Positions 22,786 through 35,158 of a DNA stretch of 64,000 nucleotides are shown in pieces; position 1 is the stretch's first letter, and every line of letters starts with the position of its first letter. Origin of the DNA: Lepas anatifera. Its lineage: Eukaryota > Arthropoda > Thecostraca > Lepadidae. The position numbers were made by a program, and so were the translations under genes. The notes beneath the pieces are model-generated. The model worked only from the letters and a program-made list of their open reading frames with translations. It was not told the DNA's origin and did not search any database. The stretch is from positions 1,019,501 to 1,083,500 of the forward strand of contig JAOTON010001351.1 in NCBI GenBank assembly GCA_034440635.1, written 5' to 3'.

Positions 22786-23718
22786 AACACCACTGGTGCA
22801 TATCAAGGAGGGTCCCTCTCTTGTTTGATATTTTCAATCTTCGCAAATGAACTGAATCTTTACACGGAAAATACCAACATCGTGCAATTCGCGGACGATA
22901 CCCAAATATTTATATCTGGACCAAAACATAGCATATCCGACATAATTACCGGTCTGGAAAACGAGCTTTCAAATTTGTTTGACTGCTTTTCACAAAATTC
23001 ACCGAAATTGAATGCATCCAAAACCCAACTTATCGTTTTCGGAACTTCGGAAATGTTAAGAGACCTCCCACCTGTCAGCATCCGAGTAGCCAAAACCGTC
23101 ATCACCGAAAATAGAGAAGTAAAAAGTTTAGGCATTTACATGGATAGACATCTAACGTTTCGACCTCACGCTCATCATCTAGTCGCGAAATGTACTGGCA
23201 TGTTGATGGGGCTCATACACGTGAGGCATGTCATCCCTCATTCGGTTCTAAAACAAGTCATTAATTCATTAGTCATTTCATCGATCTGCTACTGTGTGTC
23301 CATATACGGTACTTGTGGGGCAACTCAACTTCATAGAATTGAAAAAGTGATAAACTTTTCAGCACGAGTTATCACCGGCAAAAGGAAGTTCCACCATATC
23401 AGTGACGAGGTCCGCCTCTTGGGTCTTCCCATGATATCTGAACTGGTTGCATACCATCAACTATGTCTCATCCGTAACGTGCTAACCACCAACGAACCGT
23501 GCGATTTGAGAGCCATGTTTGTAAGCGCAGACCATTCGTACGCCACGAGATATGCCCACCAATTAAGACCTGTACGAGCTAGAACCTGTGCAGGCAGGCG
23601 TCGACTGGCCAGTGTGGGGGTAGATAGATATAACGCGCTGCCACCTGAGGTGTGCGATACTGTTAGCCGAGCTGCGTTCAAGCGTGCCCTGAGACACGAC
23701 TTGCAGGCTGGTCAGTGA
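22786..23718 (+). pseudogene. LINE ORF2, C-terminal half of reverse transcriptase
   Basis: The frame opens with GAYQGGSLSCLIFSIFANEL, the RT motif usually written GVPQGSxLGPLLF. It continues through QFADDTQIF (the catalytic F/YADD box, D-D intact), then the thumb region, and ends with a typical CR1/Jockey-type tail (NALPPEV). The 310-codon stretch has no internal stop. The N-terminal endonuclease and RT fingers are missing, so the copy is 5'-truncated by incomplete reverse transcription. It is inserted in the 29-bp satellite, probably recently because the frame is still open. It cannot encode a working retrotransposition protein. Confidence 0.85.
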
Positions 23719-23855
23719 TGATCGGTTTTAGGATGACTCTATGCTTCTGTCTTAGCCCTTTTATTTACTTTTTGACCTTCTATTGACGTGCATTCATGAA
23801 AAACCCCGCCTTGTTGAGGATGATGTGAATATACGGAACTGAACTGAACTGAAAC
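23719..23855 (+). mobile_element. LINE 3' untranslated region and GAACT tail
   Basis: Short 3' UTR ending in tandem GAACT units (23836-23854), followed at once by satellite (GAAACACAGCC). Short tandem tails in place of poly(A) are typical of CR1-like LINEs. Confidence 0.75.
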
Positions 23856-25853
23856 ACAGCCACTCAGAACACTCCACACTAAACACAACCACTCAGAACA
23901 CTCCACACTAAACACAACCACTCAGAACACTCCACACTAAACACAGCCACTCAGAGCACTCCACATCAAACACAAACCACTCAAAAACTCCACACCAAAC
24001 AGCCACTCAGAACACTCCACACTAAACACAGCCACTCAGAACACTCCACACAAAACACAACCACTCAGAACACTCCACACCAAACACAGCCACTCAGAAC
24101 ACTCCACATCAAACACAGCCACTAAGAGAACACCACACCAAACACAACCAATCAAAACACTCCACACCAAACACAACCCTCAGAACACTCCACGCCAAAC
24201 ACAACCACTCAGAACACTCCACACCAAACACAGCCACTCAGAACACTCCGCACCAAACACAGCCACTCAGAACCTCCACACCAAACACAGCCACTCAGGA
24301 CACTCCACACCAAACACAACCAATCAAAACACTCCACACCAAACACAATCATCAGAACACTCCACCGTGAAACATAAAACACAACCCTCAGACACTCCGC
24401 ACCAAACACAGCCATTAGAACACTCCGCACCAAACACAGCCACTCAGAACACTCCGCGCTGAACACAAACACAGAACACTCCACACTAAACACAACCACT
24501 CAGAACACTCCGCACCAAACACAGCCACTCAGAACACTCCACACCAAACACAGCCACTCAGGACACTTCACACCAAACACAACCAATCAAAACACTCCAC
24601 ACCAAACACAATCATCAGAACACTCCACCATGAACATAAACACAACCCTCAGGACACTCCCACCAAACACAGCCTATCAAACACTCCCACCAAACACAAT
24701 CATCAGAACACTCCACATGAAACATAAACACAACCCTCAGAACCTCCGCACCAAACCGCCACTTAGAACACTCCGCACCAAACACAGCCACTCGAACACT
24801 CGCGCTGAACACAAACAGAACCTCACTAAACACAACCACTCAGAACACTCCACACCAAACACAGCCACTCAGAACACTCCACACCAAACACAGCCACTCA
24901 GGACACTCCACACCAAACACAACCAATCAAAACACTCCACACCAAACACAATCATCAGAACACTCCACCATGAAACATAAAACACAACCACTCAGAACAC
25001 TCCGCACCAAACACAGCCACTTAGAACACTCCGCACCAAACACAGCCACTCAGAACACTCCGCGCTGAACACAAACACAGAACACTCCACACTAAACACA
25101 ACCACTCAGAACACTCCGCACCAAACACAGCCACTCAGAACACTCCACACCAAACACAGCCACTCAGGACACTTCACACCAAACACAACCAATCAAAACA
25201 CTCCACACCAAACACAATCATCAGAACACTCCACCATGAAACATAAAACACAACCACTCAGGACACTCCACACCAAACACAGCCTATCAAAACACTCCAC
25301 ACCAAACACAATCATCAGAACACTCCACCATGAAACATAAAACACAACCACTCAGAACACTCCACACCAAACACAGCCACTCAGGACACTCCACACCAAA
25401 CACAGCCACTCAGGACACTCCACACCAAACACAACCACTCAGAACACTCCACATCAAACACAGCCACTCAGGACACTCCACACCAAACACAGCCACTCAG
25501 AACACACCACACCAAACACAACCACTCAGAGCACTCCACATCAAACACAGCCACTCAGGACACTCCACACCAAACACAACCAATCAAAACACTCCACACC
25601 AAACTCAACCACTCAGAACACTCCACCATGAAACATAAAACACAACCACTCAGAACACTCCGCACCAAACACAGCCACTCAGAACACTCCGCACCAAACA
25701 CAGCCACTCAGAACACTCCGCGCTGAACACAAACACAGAACACTCCACACTAAACACAACCACTCAGAACACTCCGCACCAAACACAGCCACTCAGAACA
25801 CTACCAGAACACTCCACACCAAACACAGCCACTCAGGACACTCCACACCAAAC
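23856..25853. repeat. 29-bp satellite, second block
   Basis: Continues the array beyond the LINE. A higher-order block with CATGAAACATAAAACACAACC and CGCGCTGAACACAAACAC words repeats several times (near 24370, 24715, 24970, 25235, 25630), showing multi-unit amplification. Confidence 0.93.
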
Positions 25854-26877
25854 CAGGCTTGGAAAAAGCCGGCTTAAATTGAATTTATGCCACCCAGTGG
25901 CTTTTATTAATTTAAGCCGGTTTAAACCGGCTTAAATTAATAAAAGCCGGCTTAAATTCAGAATCAATGAAACACCCATTCAATCCAAGAACACCCTTTC
26001 ATATCAAAGAAAGATAGGTGAGAACTGCACAATACTATCAATTTGCATATTGTTTGAAGAATTTGAGTTGAGCATGTCATTCATCAAGTTGGCTGAGCAC
26101 AAAGTCAATGTTGATTAATACTGGCAAGCTGGAGCAAACTTGCGAACAGGTGAATGTGATACTGTTCAACAGTTCACGTGATCACAGCGTTTTACCTGGA
26201 TCTGGAGATAGGTCACATATTCTTTCGCTATTATGGTTGGTTAGATATATGGACTTTACATAGTCATTAAAACAATTCCAAAACAAGGCAAAACTGTATT
26301 GGTCTCACACAAAGCGTGACAAATTACTATACAAAAAACATTCATTGAGCAGCAACATATCACATTGCTCGACTGCATCATGTCGGCTTAATGACGGCCG
26401 TGCAGGGCCCTGTGCCAGAAAGACAGCTTTGCATTTGAAAGTTAGTGGTTAGAATTTTGGCCCTGTTCAAACTTAGGCCATTTACTCTATCGTGCTTTTT
26501 TTTATTTCTATCGTCTTTTAGTGGATGTTGGGCAAAATCATTCGGTGCTTGGTTATTGGAATGCAAAGGTATTTGTTAAAATTTTAATGATAGGTTAGCT
26601 CGTGCTAGGGTTTTTGTTAGCGTTTGTGACACTTCAATAATATATTTTTAAGATCAGTAAGCACTTATGAACATGAATATGGTATTTATACTTTAAGTTC
26701 CATGTTATTTTTGAAAATATGAAAAACACTTCTCGCAAGAACTTAACGTGAGTGGCTTTTATTATTGTAATGATAAGTGGTTTAAACCAGGGTGGCATAA
26801 ATTAATTTATGCCAGCCGGTTTAATCCATGGTTTAAACCGGTTTAAACCAGAACGTGGCTTAAATTTTCCAACCCTG
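25854..26877. mobile_element. 1.0-kb non-coding hAT element inside the satellite
   Basis: Left end CAGGCTTGGAAAAA, right end TTTTCCAACCCTG. The 8-bp TSD CACCAAAC (25846-25853 and 26878-26885) is satellite sequence. Both subterminal regions are rich in AAGCCGGCTTAAATT and GGTTTAAACC palindromes. The AT-rich middle has no transposase frame. Confidence 0.92.
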
Positions 26878-27235
26878 CACCAAACACAACCAATCAAAAC
26901 ACTCCACACCAAACACAATCATCAGAACACTCCACCATGAAACATAAAACACAACCACTCAGGACACTCCACACCAAACACAGCCACTCAGGACACTCCA
27001 CACCAAACACAGCCACTCAGGACACTCCACACCAAACACAGCCACTCAGAACCTCCCACCGAACACAGCCACTCAGGACACTCCACACCAAACACAGCCA
27101 CTCAGGACACACCACACCAAACACAACCACTCAGAACACTCCACCATGAACATAAAACACAACCACTCCGAACACTCCACATTAAACACAGCCACTCAGA
27201 ACATTCCGCGCTGAACACAACCACAGAACACTCCA
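26878..27235. repeat. 29-bp satellite, third block
   Basis: Resumes in the phase expected after removal of the hAT element. Confidence 0.92.
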
Positions 27236-27745
27236 CGGTGAAATCCCAAACGGAACCTCTCAGAACACACCGCCGTAGAGCACCAATCATCTCTCAGAAC
27301 ACACCGCCTTGGAACACGAAACAAGACCTCTTAAAAATCTCCGCGGTTAACACCAAACAGAACCTTTCAGAACTCTCCACGGGGGAGCACCAAACAAAAC
27401 CACGCAGAACTATTTGCGTAGAACAAAAAAAACACTCAGAACACTCAGCCGTAAGCGAAAAACCAACCACTCAGAACACTCCGCCGTGGAACACCAAAAT
27501 CAACCACTCAGAACATTCCGACGTGGAACACCAAAATCAACCACTCAGAACACTCCGCTGTGGAACACCAAAATCTACCACTCAGAACATTCCGCCGTGG
27601 AACACCAAAATCAACCACTCAGAACACTCCGCCGTGGAACACGAAAAACAACCACTCAGAACACTCCGCCGTGGAACACGAAAATCAACCACTCAGAACA
27701 TTCCGCCGTGGAACACCAAACAGAACTACTCGCAACACTTCAGGG
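27236..27745. repeat. 37-bp derivative of the 29-bp satellite
   Basis: Units share ACCACTCAGAACA with the 29-bp satellite but replace the CACACCAAACACAG part by CCGCCGTGGAACACCAAAAT. Copies are most regular at 27470-27720. Confidence 0.9.
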
Positions 27746-29280
27746 CTTCATACTAAGCACCTGCAGTTGCATGTCGTTTCCGTTTTCAGGAATATGCGTG
27801 TGTAATCAAAGAATGTACCCCTGCCTTCTGTTTGCTGCGTTTTCATGGTGTCACCAAATCCACATGCAGATGTATATAATTGGATAGCTTCAACGGAGGG
27901 CGAACGCCTCTGAAATTCTAAATGGCTCCGCTGAGAGTCGGGTAAAAAATTATCTGTCGGCCAAAAAGGATCATACAAGTCGAGCATACAGATATAGACA
28001 GTCACGCTCAGTGCTGCGGGGAAGTCTGCGGCCTTCATCCGGTCCCCTCCAGTCGATCCTGTAAATGTCCCTCAGAAGCTCTATGGCAGCCCCTGAACTT
28101 TATGACAGTTTTACATATTTGGCCATAGTCAGAGCCGCATGACGAAATCCTTGGAGCGAAGCGGAGTGAGATTTCTCAAGAGGCTCTATTTTGGCCGCTT
28201 GGTGGTTCTGACAGTTGATGCCAGGGCTCTGCAATTGTGTATGGTGATAGCCCTTTTACGCTAGACGCCCAAACTGAGGCCCCCGAATCTAAATTCAAAA
28301 TAGTTTTGAGAAATTTTGAAACAAATGTTTTACATTTTGCATTTTTCTCATTTTTATTTCTAAAGCGACGAACTTGAAATTTGCCTCCTTCTGAATAAGT
28401 GACAGGGGTCACCTAAGAAAAAAATTTGGACTGGTCCGAAAATATTTACTACGCCAAAACACGGTATTTCTAATACAAGCAAAAAAGCTATTGAAATTTG
28501 ACGGCCGACTTATAAGCTAGAAATGTCAGAAGGCACGCTTCAGTTAGTTTAAAAACAGCCACCTGGAGGCAGCTAGGTCAATATTCTTGTGCTTAGGCAT
28601 AGTTTTAGTGGAAAACGTAAAATTCTGACCAAGTTTTTGCCATTTTGCCGGAGGACTGCATTTTTGCTCGTTTCATTTAAATCTTAATATCTCGCGATCT
28701 AATGCGCCGATTTGGCTTTTCATTCCAAATAATGAGAGAACATTGCTTCTGGCTGATAATATTTGGAGATAGATATTGTAATATTAAAATTCATTGTTTT
28801 ATATGTATAAATATAATTTTAGTAGAAAACCTTTTACTTTCAGTTTCTCGGTTCCAAGCACATGTCATTCACAAGCTCAAAATTAACATGGCTGAATAGG
28901 AAAATTCATTGCAGTCATTTCATTCATTTACACTACCCACTTATCTCCAACGGCTTTCGAGTAATTCGTCCGAAAGGGTATTTCATGGAGCTAAATTTCT
29001 TGGAACATGTTTGCTTCTCATCATGGTTTCAAGTCCTCAAAATAAATGGCAGTGGATGCAATTTGGCATGAAGCTAGGTTAGGGTCCTGGGTCGTCGATA
29101 CAAGTGATTCTAGGTCAGTATAATGTTTGGTTCGTCTTCTAGAAGCAGCTTTATACCATGCATTTTCTGTACGACCACAACACCTGGCGCCATGATCTAG
29201 GCATCGTTTTGATTGAGTGATACCGGCCAGTGACCTCCTGACGGGTCCCGGGTGTAGGGTTAGTGGGAGTCGGTACAGTG
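27746..29280. other. Spacer; one unrecognised coding-like minus-strand frame
   Basis: A minus-strand frame at 27748-28038 (96 codons) lies in a stretch of normal coding-like composition (about 27740-28090), but I recognise no domain; a retroelement RNase H remnant is only a guess. The rest is AT-rich with no motif. Confidence 0.35.
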
Positions 29281-29281
29281 T

Positions 29282-29355
29282 GGCGCAGTGGTCTAGTGGT
29301 TAAAGGCACTGTCGCGTGATCAGGGGTGCCCGGTTCGAGTCCGGGGTTGACTGCG
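29282..29355 (+). repeat. tRNA-like sequence (pseudo-tRNA or SINE head)
   Basis: A box TGGTCTAGTGG (29289-29299) and B box GGTTCGAGTCC (29332-29342) at normal tRNA spacing, with a CCCGG/CCGGG T stem. The acceptor and anticodon stems do not pair properly, so it is probably not a functional tRNA gene. Its D arm resembles histidine/aspartate-type tRNAs. Confidence 0.55.
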
Positions 29356-29359
29356 GGAT

Positions 29360-30579
29360 ATTTATTAGTTATTTCAAAGAAAAGAATGTTAACACTGACC
29401 TACAGGATTATGAAGAGATACATTGAGAATGAAATATGGTTTATTTCTGCACATTGTCATGCGGCTCTCCTGCGCCGGTGGGGCGTTAGCCCAGGTCGCA
29501 GACCGGGGTTACTGCTGATGTGCTTTGCGTACATACGTGTTTGATCACCCCTCGACTAGCTAGAATTTTTCGTGCGCCTCGTGTATACTGTATATGCTTA
29601 ACATGTGTTCTGGCCTTAATAGAACAGATAACACAACTGCTAACACAACAGATAACACAATAGAAAAGATGACAACTGCTTTTATTTACTACTGCTTTTA
29701 TTTATAAAGTAACAGTAGTAAAAGAAAACGAGACACCCGAGCCGCAAATAACTTAAGCAAAGTTAACCACCCGCCCCAAAAACGTTTTCCTAATCAATCC
29801 GGGATTTACGGGTAACATCTGGTCACTGAAATTAAAATTAACAGCAAACACTAATTGCTGTTGAGCACACACAGTTTGTTTCTGAACAGCGTAAGCAAGC
29901 AGGCACGTTGAAACCAGATTCAATTTGTGGAAGACAGCAAACCGCAATACAGTGAGAGCGGCGGCATCGCGGCTGCAGCCCCTGCCTTGAATGCGCCATA
30001 CAACTCTACGCGTTGTGCCGTTTGTTGTTCCATTCTGGCCGGGTCTAATTCTCTGCGCCACCTCCTCGGCGGCCACCCCTCTGATAAATCTCTCACTATT
30101 ACGGGCCAAGTTGGACTGACGCTTTTCGGCCATCGAAACAAAGAGTCATAATTGCTGTCGCATTCGTCGAGTAAGCAGAGCCTGGTCCCCAAACGCTCTG
30201 ACTCGTCGAGAGCAGTGCTCTTGGACAGAGCAATTCCACCTAATGCCGCTGAAAAAGTGGTAGTCCGACAAAGCACCCAAACAAATGCCCGCTCGTGTCC
30301 AGCAGAAAATTATTCAGAGGAAGTTTTAGGTAAAACAGCACCTGAGCGAACAAGTCAGAACTGCGCAAGAAATTTAACGTGCAAGTTGTGAATCTCGGCA
30401 TAAATGGAGCGCAAGTGTTGTGCATATCATTGTCGAGCAGAACAAACGTGTGGACGTCTCGCGTTTTGAGGTTAGTAGGTGCAGTGGTAGAACGTCGTAA
30501 ACTAAGAGATGTGTGGCACAGAAAAACGCGTAGCACCAATTCAGCGTACAATATGAGGTGTGAGATGGGCCTGTCGCTG
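29360..30579. other. CpG-containing spacer, no gene recognised
   Basis: Overlapping open frames at 29753-30276 (minus) are in GC-rich DNA but have no motif or splice context that I can use. A TTTATTTA repeat lies at 29681-29705. Confidence 0.35.
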
Positions 30580-33500
30580 GCGATATGCTGCGGGGACGCG
30601 GCTGTCGCTGTCAGCGGCTGAATGCCGGAGACGCGGCTGTCGCTGTCAGCGGCTGTATGTGGAGGACACGGCTGTCGCTGTCAGCTGTATGTCGGGGACA
30701 CGGCTGTCGCTGTCGGCGGCTGTATGTCGGAGACACAGCTTTCGCTGTCGGCTGTATGTCGGAGACACGGCTGTCGCCATCAGCTGTATGTCGGAGACGC
30801 GGCTGTCGCTGTCAGCTGTATGCCGGAGACACGGCTGTCGCTGTCGGCGGCTGTATGCCGGAGACGCGGCTGTCGCTGTCAGCTGTATGTCGGAGACACG
30901 GCTGTCGCTGTCAGCTGTATGTCGGAGACACGGCTGTCGCTGTCGGCGGCTGTATGTCGGAGACACGGCTGTCGCTGTCAGCTGTATGTCGGAGACGCGG
31001 CTGTCGCTGTCGGCTGTATGTCGGAGACGAGGCTGTCGCTGTTGACTGTATGTGGAGGACACGGCTGTCGCTGTCGGCTGTATGTCGGAGACGCGGCTGT
31101 CGCTGTCGACTGTATGTCGGAGACACGGCAGTCGCTGTTGACTGTATGTCGGAGACACGGCTGTCGCTGTTGACTGTATGTGGAGGACACGGCTGTCGCT
31201 GTCAGCTGTATGTCGGAGACACGGCTGTCGCTGTCGGCGGCTGTATGTCGGAGACACGGCTGTCGCTGTCAGCTGTATGTCAGAGACGCGGCTGTCGCTG
31301 TCGGCTGTATGTCGGAGACGCGGCTGTCGCTGTCGACTGTATGTCGGAGACACGGCAGTCGCTGTTGGCTGTATGTCGGAGACACGGCAGTCGCTGTTGA
31401 CTGTATGTCGGAGACACGGCTGTCGCTGTTGACTGTATGTCGGAGACACGGCAGTCGCTGTTGACTGTATGTGGAGGACACGGCTGTCGCTGTCAGCTGT
31501 ATGTCGGAGACGCGGCTGTCGCTGTCGACTGTATGTCGGAGACACGGCAGTCGCTGTTGACTGTATGTCGGAGACACGGCTGTCGCTGTTGACTGTATGT
31601 GGAGGACACGGCTGTCGCTGTCAGCTGTATGTCGGAGACACGGCTGTCGCTGTCGGCGGCTGTATGTCGGAGACACGGCTGTCGCTGTCAGCTGTATGTC
31701 GGAGACGCGGCTGTCGCTGTCGGCTGTATGTCGGAGACACGGCAGTCGCTGTTGGCTGTATGTCGGAGACACGGCAGTCGCTGTTGACTGTATGTCGGAG
31801 ACACGGCTGTCGCTGTTGACTGTATGTGGAGGACACGGCTGTCGCTGTCGGCTGTATGCCGGAGACACGGCTGTCGCTGTCGGCGGCTGTATGTGCAGAG
31901 ACACGGCTGTCGCTGTCAGCTGTATGTCGGAAACGCGGCTGTTGCTGTCGACTGTATGTCGGAGACACGGCAGTCGCTGTCGGCGGCTGTATGTGGAGGA
32001 CACGGCTGTCGCTGTCGGCTGTATGTGGAGGACACGGCTGTCGCTGTCGGCGGCTGTATGTCGGAGACACGGCTGTCGCTGTTGGCTGTATGTCGGAGAC
32101 GCGGCTGTTGCTGTCGGCTGTATGTCGGAGACACGGCAGTCGCTGTTGACTGTATGTCGGAGACACGGCAGTCGCTGTTGACTGTATGTCGGAGACACGG
32201 CTGTCGCTGTTGGCTGTATGTCGGAGACACGGCAGTCGCTGTTGACTGTATGTCGGAGACACGGCTGTCGCTGTCGACTGTATGTGGAGGACACGGCTGT
32301 CGCTGTCGGCTGTATGTCGGAGACACGGCAGTCGCTGTTGACTGTATGTCGGAGACACGGCAGTCGCTGTTGACTGTATGTCGGAAACGCGGCTGTTGCT
32401 GTCGGCTGTATGTCGGAGACACGGCAGTCGCTGTTGACTGTATGTCGGAGACACGGCTGTCGCTGTTGACTGTATGTCGGAAACGCGGCTGTCGCTGTTG
32501 GCTGTATGTCGGAGACACGGCAGTCGCTGTTGACTGTATGTCGGAAACGCGGCTGTCGCTGTCGACTGTATGTCGGAGACACGGCAGTCGCTGTTGACTG
32601 TATGTCGGAAACGCGGCTGTCGCTGTTGACTGTATGTCGGAGGACACGGCTGTCGCTGTTGACTGTATGTCGGAGACACGGCTGTCGCTGTTGACTGTAT
32701 GTGGAGGACACGGCTGTCGCTGTCGGCTGTATGCCGGAGACACGGCTGTCGCTGTCGGCGGCTGTATGTGGAGGACACGGCTGTCGCTGTCGGCTGTATG
32801 CCGGAGGACACGGCTGTCGCTGTCGGCGGCTGTATGTCGGAGGACACGGCTGTCGCTGTCGGCTGTATGTCAGAGACACGGCTGTCGCTGTCGACTGTAT
32901 GTCGGAAACGCGGCTGTCGCTGTCGGCTGTATGTCGGAGACACGGCAGTCGCTGTTGACTGTATGTCGGAGACACGGCAGTCGCTGTTGACTGTATGTCG
33001 GAAACGCGGCTGTTGCTGTTGGCTGTATGTCGGAGACACGGCAGTCGCTGTTGACTGTATGTCGGAGACACGGCTGTCGCTGTTGACTGTATGTCGGAAA
33101 CGCGGCTGTCGCTGTCGACTGTATGTCGGAGACACGGCTGTCGCTGTCGGCGGCTGTATGTGGAGGACACGGCTGTCGCTGTCGGCTGTATGTCGGAAAC
33201 ACGGCTGTCGCTGTCGGCGGCTGTATGTGGAGGACACGGCTGTCGCTGTCGGCTGTATGTCGGAAACGCGGCTGTCGCTGTGCGGCTGTATGTCGGAGAC
33301 ACGGCAGTCGCTGTTGACTGTATGTCGGAGACACGGCTGTCGCTGTCGGCTGTATGTCGGAAACACGGCTGTCGCTGTTGACTGTATGTCGGAGACACGG
33401 CAGTCGCTGTTGACTGTATGTCGGAAACGCGGCTGTTGCTGTTGACTGTGTCGGAGACACGGCAGTCGCTGTTGACTGTATGTCGGAGACACGGCAGTCG

Positions 33501-34195
33501 CTGTTGACTGTATGTCGGAAACGCGGCTGTCGCTGTTGGCTGTATGTCGGAGACACGGCTGTCGCTGTCGGCGGCTGTATGTCGGAGGACACGGCTGTCG
33601 CTGTTCGGCTGTATGTGGAGGACACGGCTGTCGCTGTCGGCTGTATGCCGGAGGACACGGCTGTCGCTGTCGGCTGTATGTGGAGGACACGGCTGTCGCT
33701 GTCAGCTGTATGTCGGAGACGCGGCTGTCGCTGTCGGCTGTATGTGGAGGACACGGCTGTCGCTGTCAGCTGTATGTCGGAGACGCGGCTGTCGCTGTCG
33801 GCTGTATGTCGGAGACACGGCAGTCGCTGTCGACTGTATGTCGGAAACGCGGCAGTCGCTGTTGACTGTATGTCGGAAACACGGCAGTCGCTGTTGACTG
33901 TATGTCGGAGACACGGCAGTCGCTGTTGACTGTATGTCGGAAACGCGGCTGTTGCTGTTGACTGTATGTCGGAGACACGGCAGTCGCTGTTGACTGTATG
34001 TCGGAGACACGGCTGTCGCTGTCGGCGGCTGTATGTGGAGGACACGGCTGTCGCTGTCGGCTGTATGTGGAGGACACGGCTGTCGCTGTCGGCTGTATGT
34101 GGAGGACACGGCTGTCGCTGTCAGCTGTATGTCGGAAACGCGGCTGTTGCTGTCGGCTGTATGTGGGGGACACGGCTGTCGCTGTCGGCGGCAAC
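30580..34195. repeat. 32-bp minisatellite, about 112 copies
   Basis: Unit built on ACGGCTGTCGCTGTCGGC followed by TGTATGTCGGAGAC. Frequent variants are a CGG insertion (GTCGGCGGCTG), GGAGGACAC for GGAGACAC, CAGTCGCTGTTGACTG, and GAAACGCGG. The minus strand lacks stops in all frames, giving spurious frames of up to 709 codons. Confidence 0.95.
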
Positions 34196-34582
34196 AGCCG
34201 CCACAACGGTCGGTGCGGCCGGGCCGCCGGGTGTGATTGGCCGTCGGCGATTGGACATTATCGGCGACGGGGCCGGATCAGCCGGCTATCAGCCGACGGC
34301 CATGGGGGCTGACGCAGCGCTGTCCGGGGCGTCATACAGGCTCATCTCCACTGGCGGCTCCAGGGCCAGGCCTGAGGGTGGCCACCAGACATCTGAAGCT
34401 GAGCAGAAACTTCCTTCAACGGCCCGCATATCAGCAAAAAATTGAAAATGTTCAAAGAGCCAAACGGCACTATTTTCCAGGGTCAATACACACTTAATTA
34501 CCACTTCCGGAGCTCATATATAACATCCCTCTGTCCAACCAAGAGCACTTTCCACCCAAGGAATCCATGTGACACTCTGGCT
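34196..34582. other. GC-rich spacer between two 32-bp minisatellites
   Basis: No gene recognised. It has short GCCGCC/GGCGGC inverted words near 34190-34230. Confidence 0.4.
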
Positions 34583-35158
34583 GCAGTGTGGGCGTCTCTG
34601 CTCTGCCCCTCGGGTCAGTGTGGGCGTCTCTGCTCTGCCCCTCGGGTCAGTGTGGACGTCTCTGCTCTGCCCCTCGGGTCTGTGTGGGCGTCTCTGCACT
34701 GCCCCTCGGGTCTGTGTGGACGTCTCTGCACTGCCCCTCGGGTCTGTGTGGACGTCTCTGCTCTGCCCCTCGGGTCTGTGTGGGCGTCTCTGCACTGCCC
34801 CTCGGGTCTGTGTGGACGTCTCTGCACTGCCCCTCGGGTCAGTGTGGGCGTCTCTGCTCTGTCCCTCGGGTCAGTGTGGACGTCTCTGCTCTGCCCTTCG
34901 GGTCAGTGTGGACGTCTCTGCTCTGCCCCTCGGGTCTGTGTGGACGTCTCTGCTCTGTCCCTCGGGTCAGTGTGGACGTCTCTGCTCTGCCCCTCGGGTC
35001 TGTGTGGACGTCTCCGCACTGCCCCTCGGGTCTGTGTGGGCGTCTCTGCACTACCCCTCGGGTCAGTGTGGACGTCTCTGCTCTGCCCCTCGGGTCAGTG
35101 TGGATGTCTCTGCACTACCCCTCGGGTCAGTGTGGACGTTTCTGCACTGCCCCCTTGG
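34583..35158. repeat. Second 32-bp minisatellite, about 18 copies
   Basis: Unit built on GTCTCTGCTCTGCCCCTCGG plus GTCAGTGTGGAC; unrelated in sequence to the preceding array but with the same 32-bp period. Variants alternate CTGCTCTG/CTGCACTG and GTCAGTG/GTCTGTG. Confidence 0.95.

Noticed and set aside
19870..27745. CRISPR-like array
   Set aside because: Repeats are contiguous without unique spacers, and the DNA is eukaryotic.
27748..28038. DIRS-type RNase H fragment on the minus strand
   Set aside because: Only a vague resemblance over about ten residues; the catalytic acidic residues cannot be assigned.
29282..29355. Functional tRNA gene
   Set aside because: A and B boxes are correctly spaced, but the acceptor and anticodon stems do not pair.
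31269..33690. Very long minus-strand open frames (up to 709 codons) rich in Arg/Gln/Ser/Thr
   Set aside because: They are translations of the 32-bp minisatellite, which happens to lack stops on the minus strand in every frame; no start context, domain or non-repeat part.
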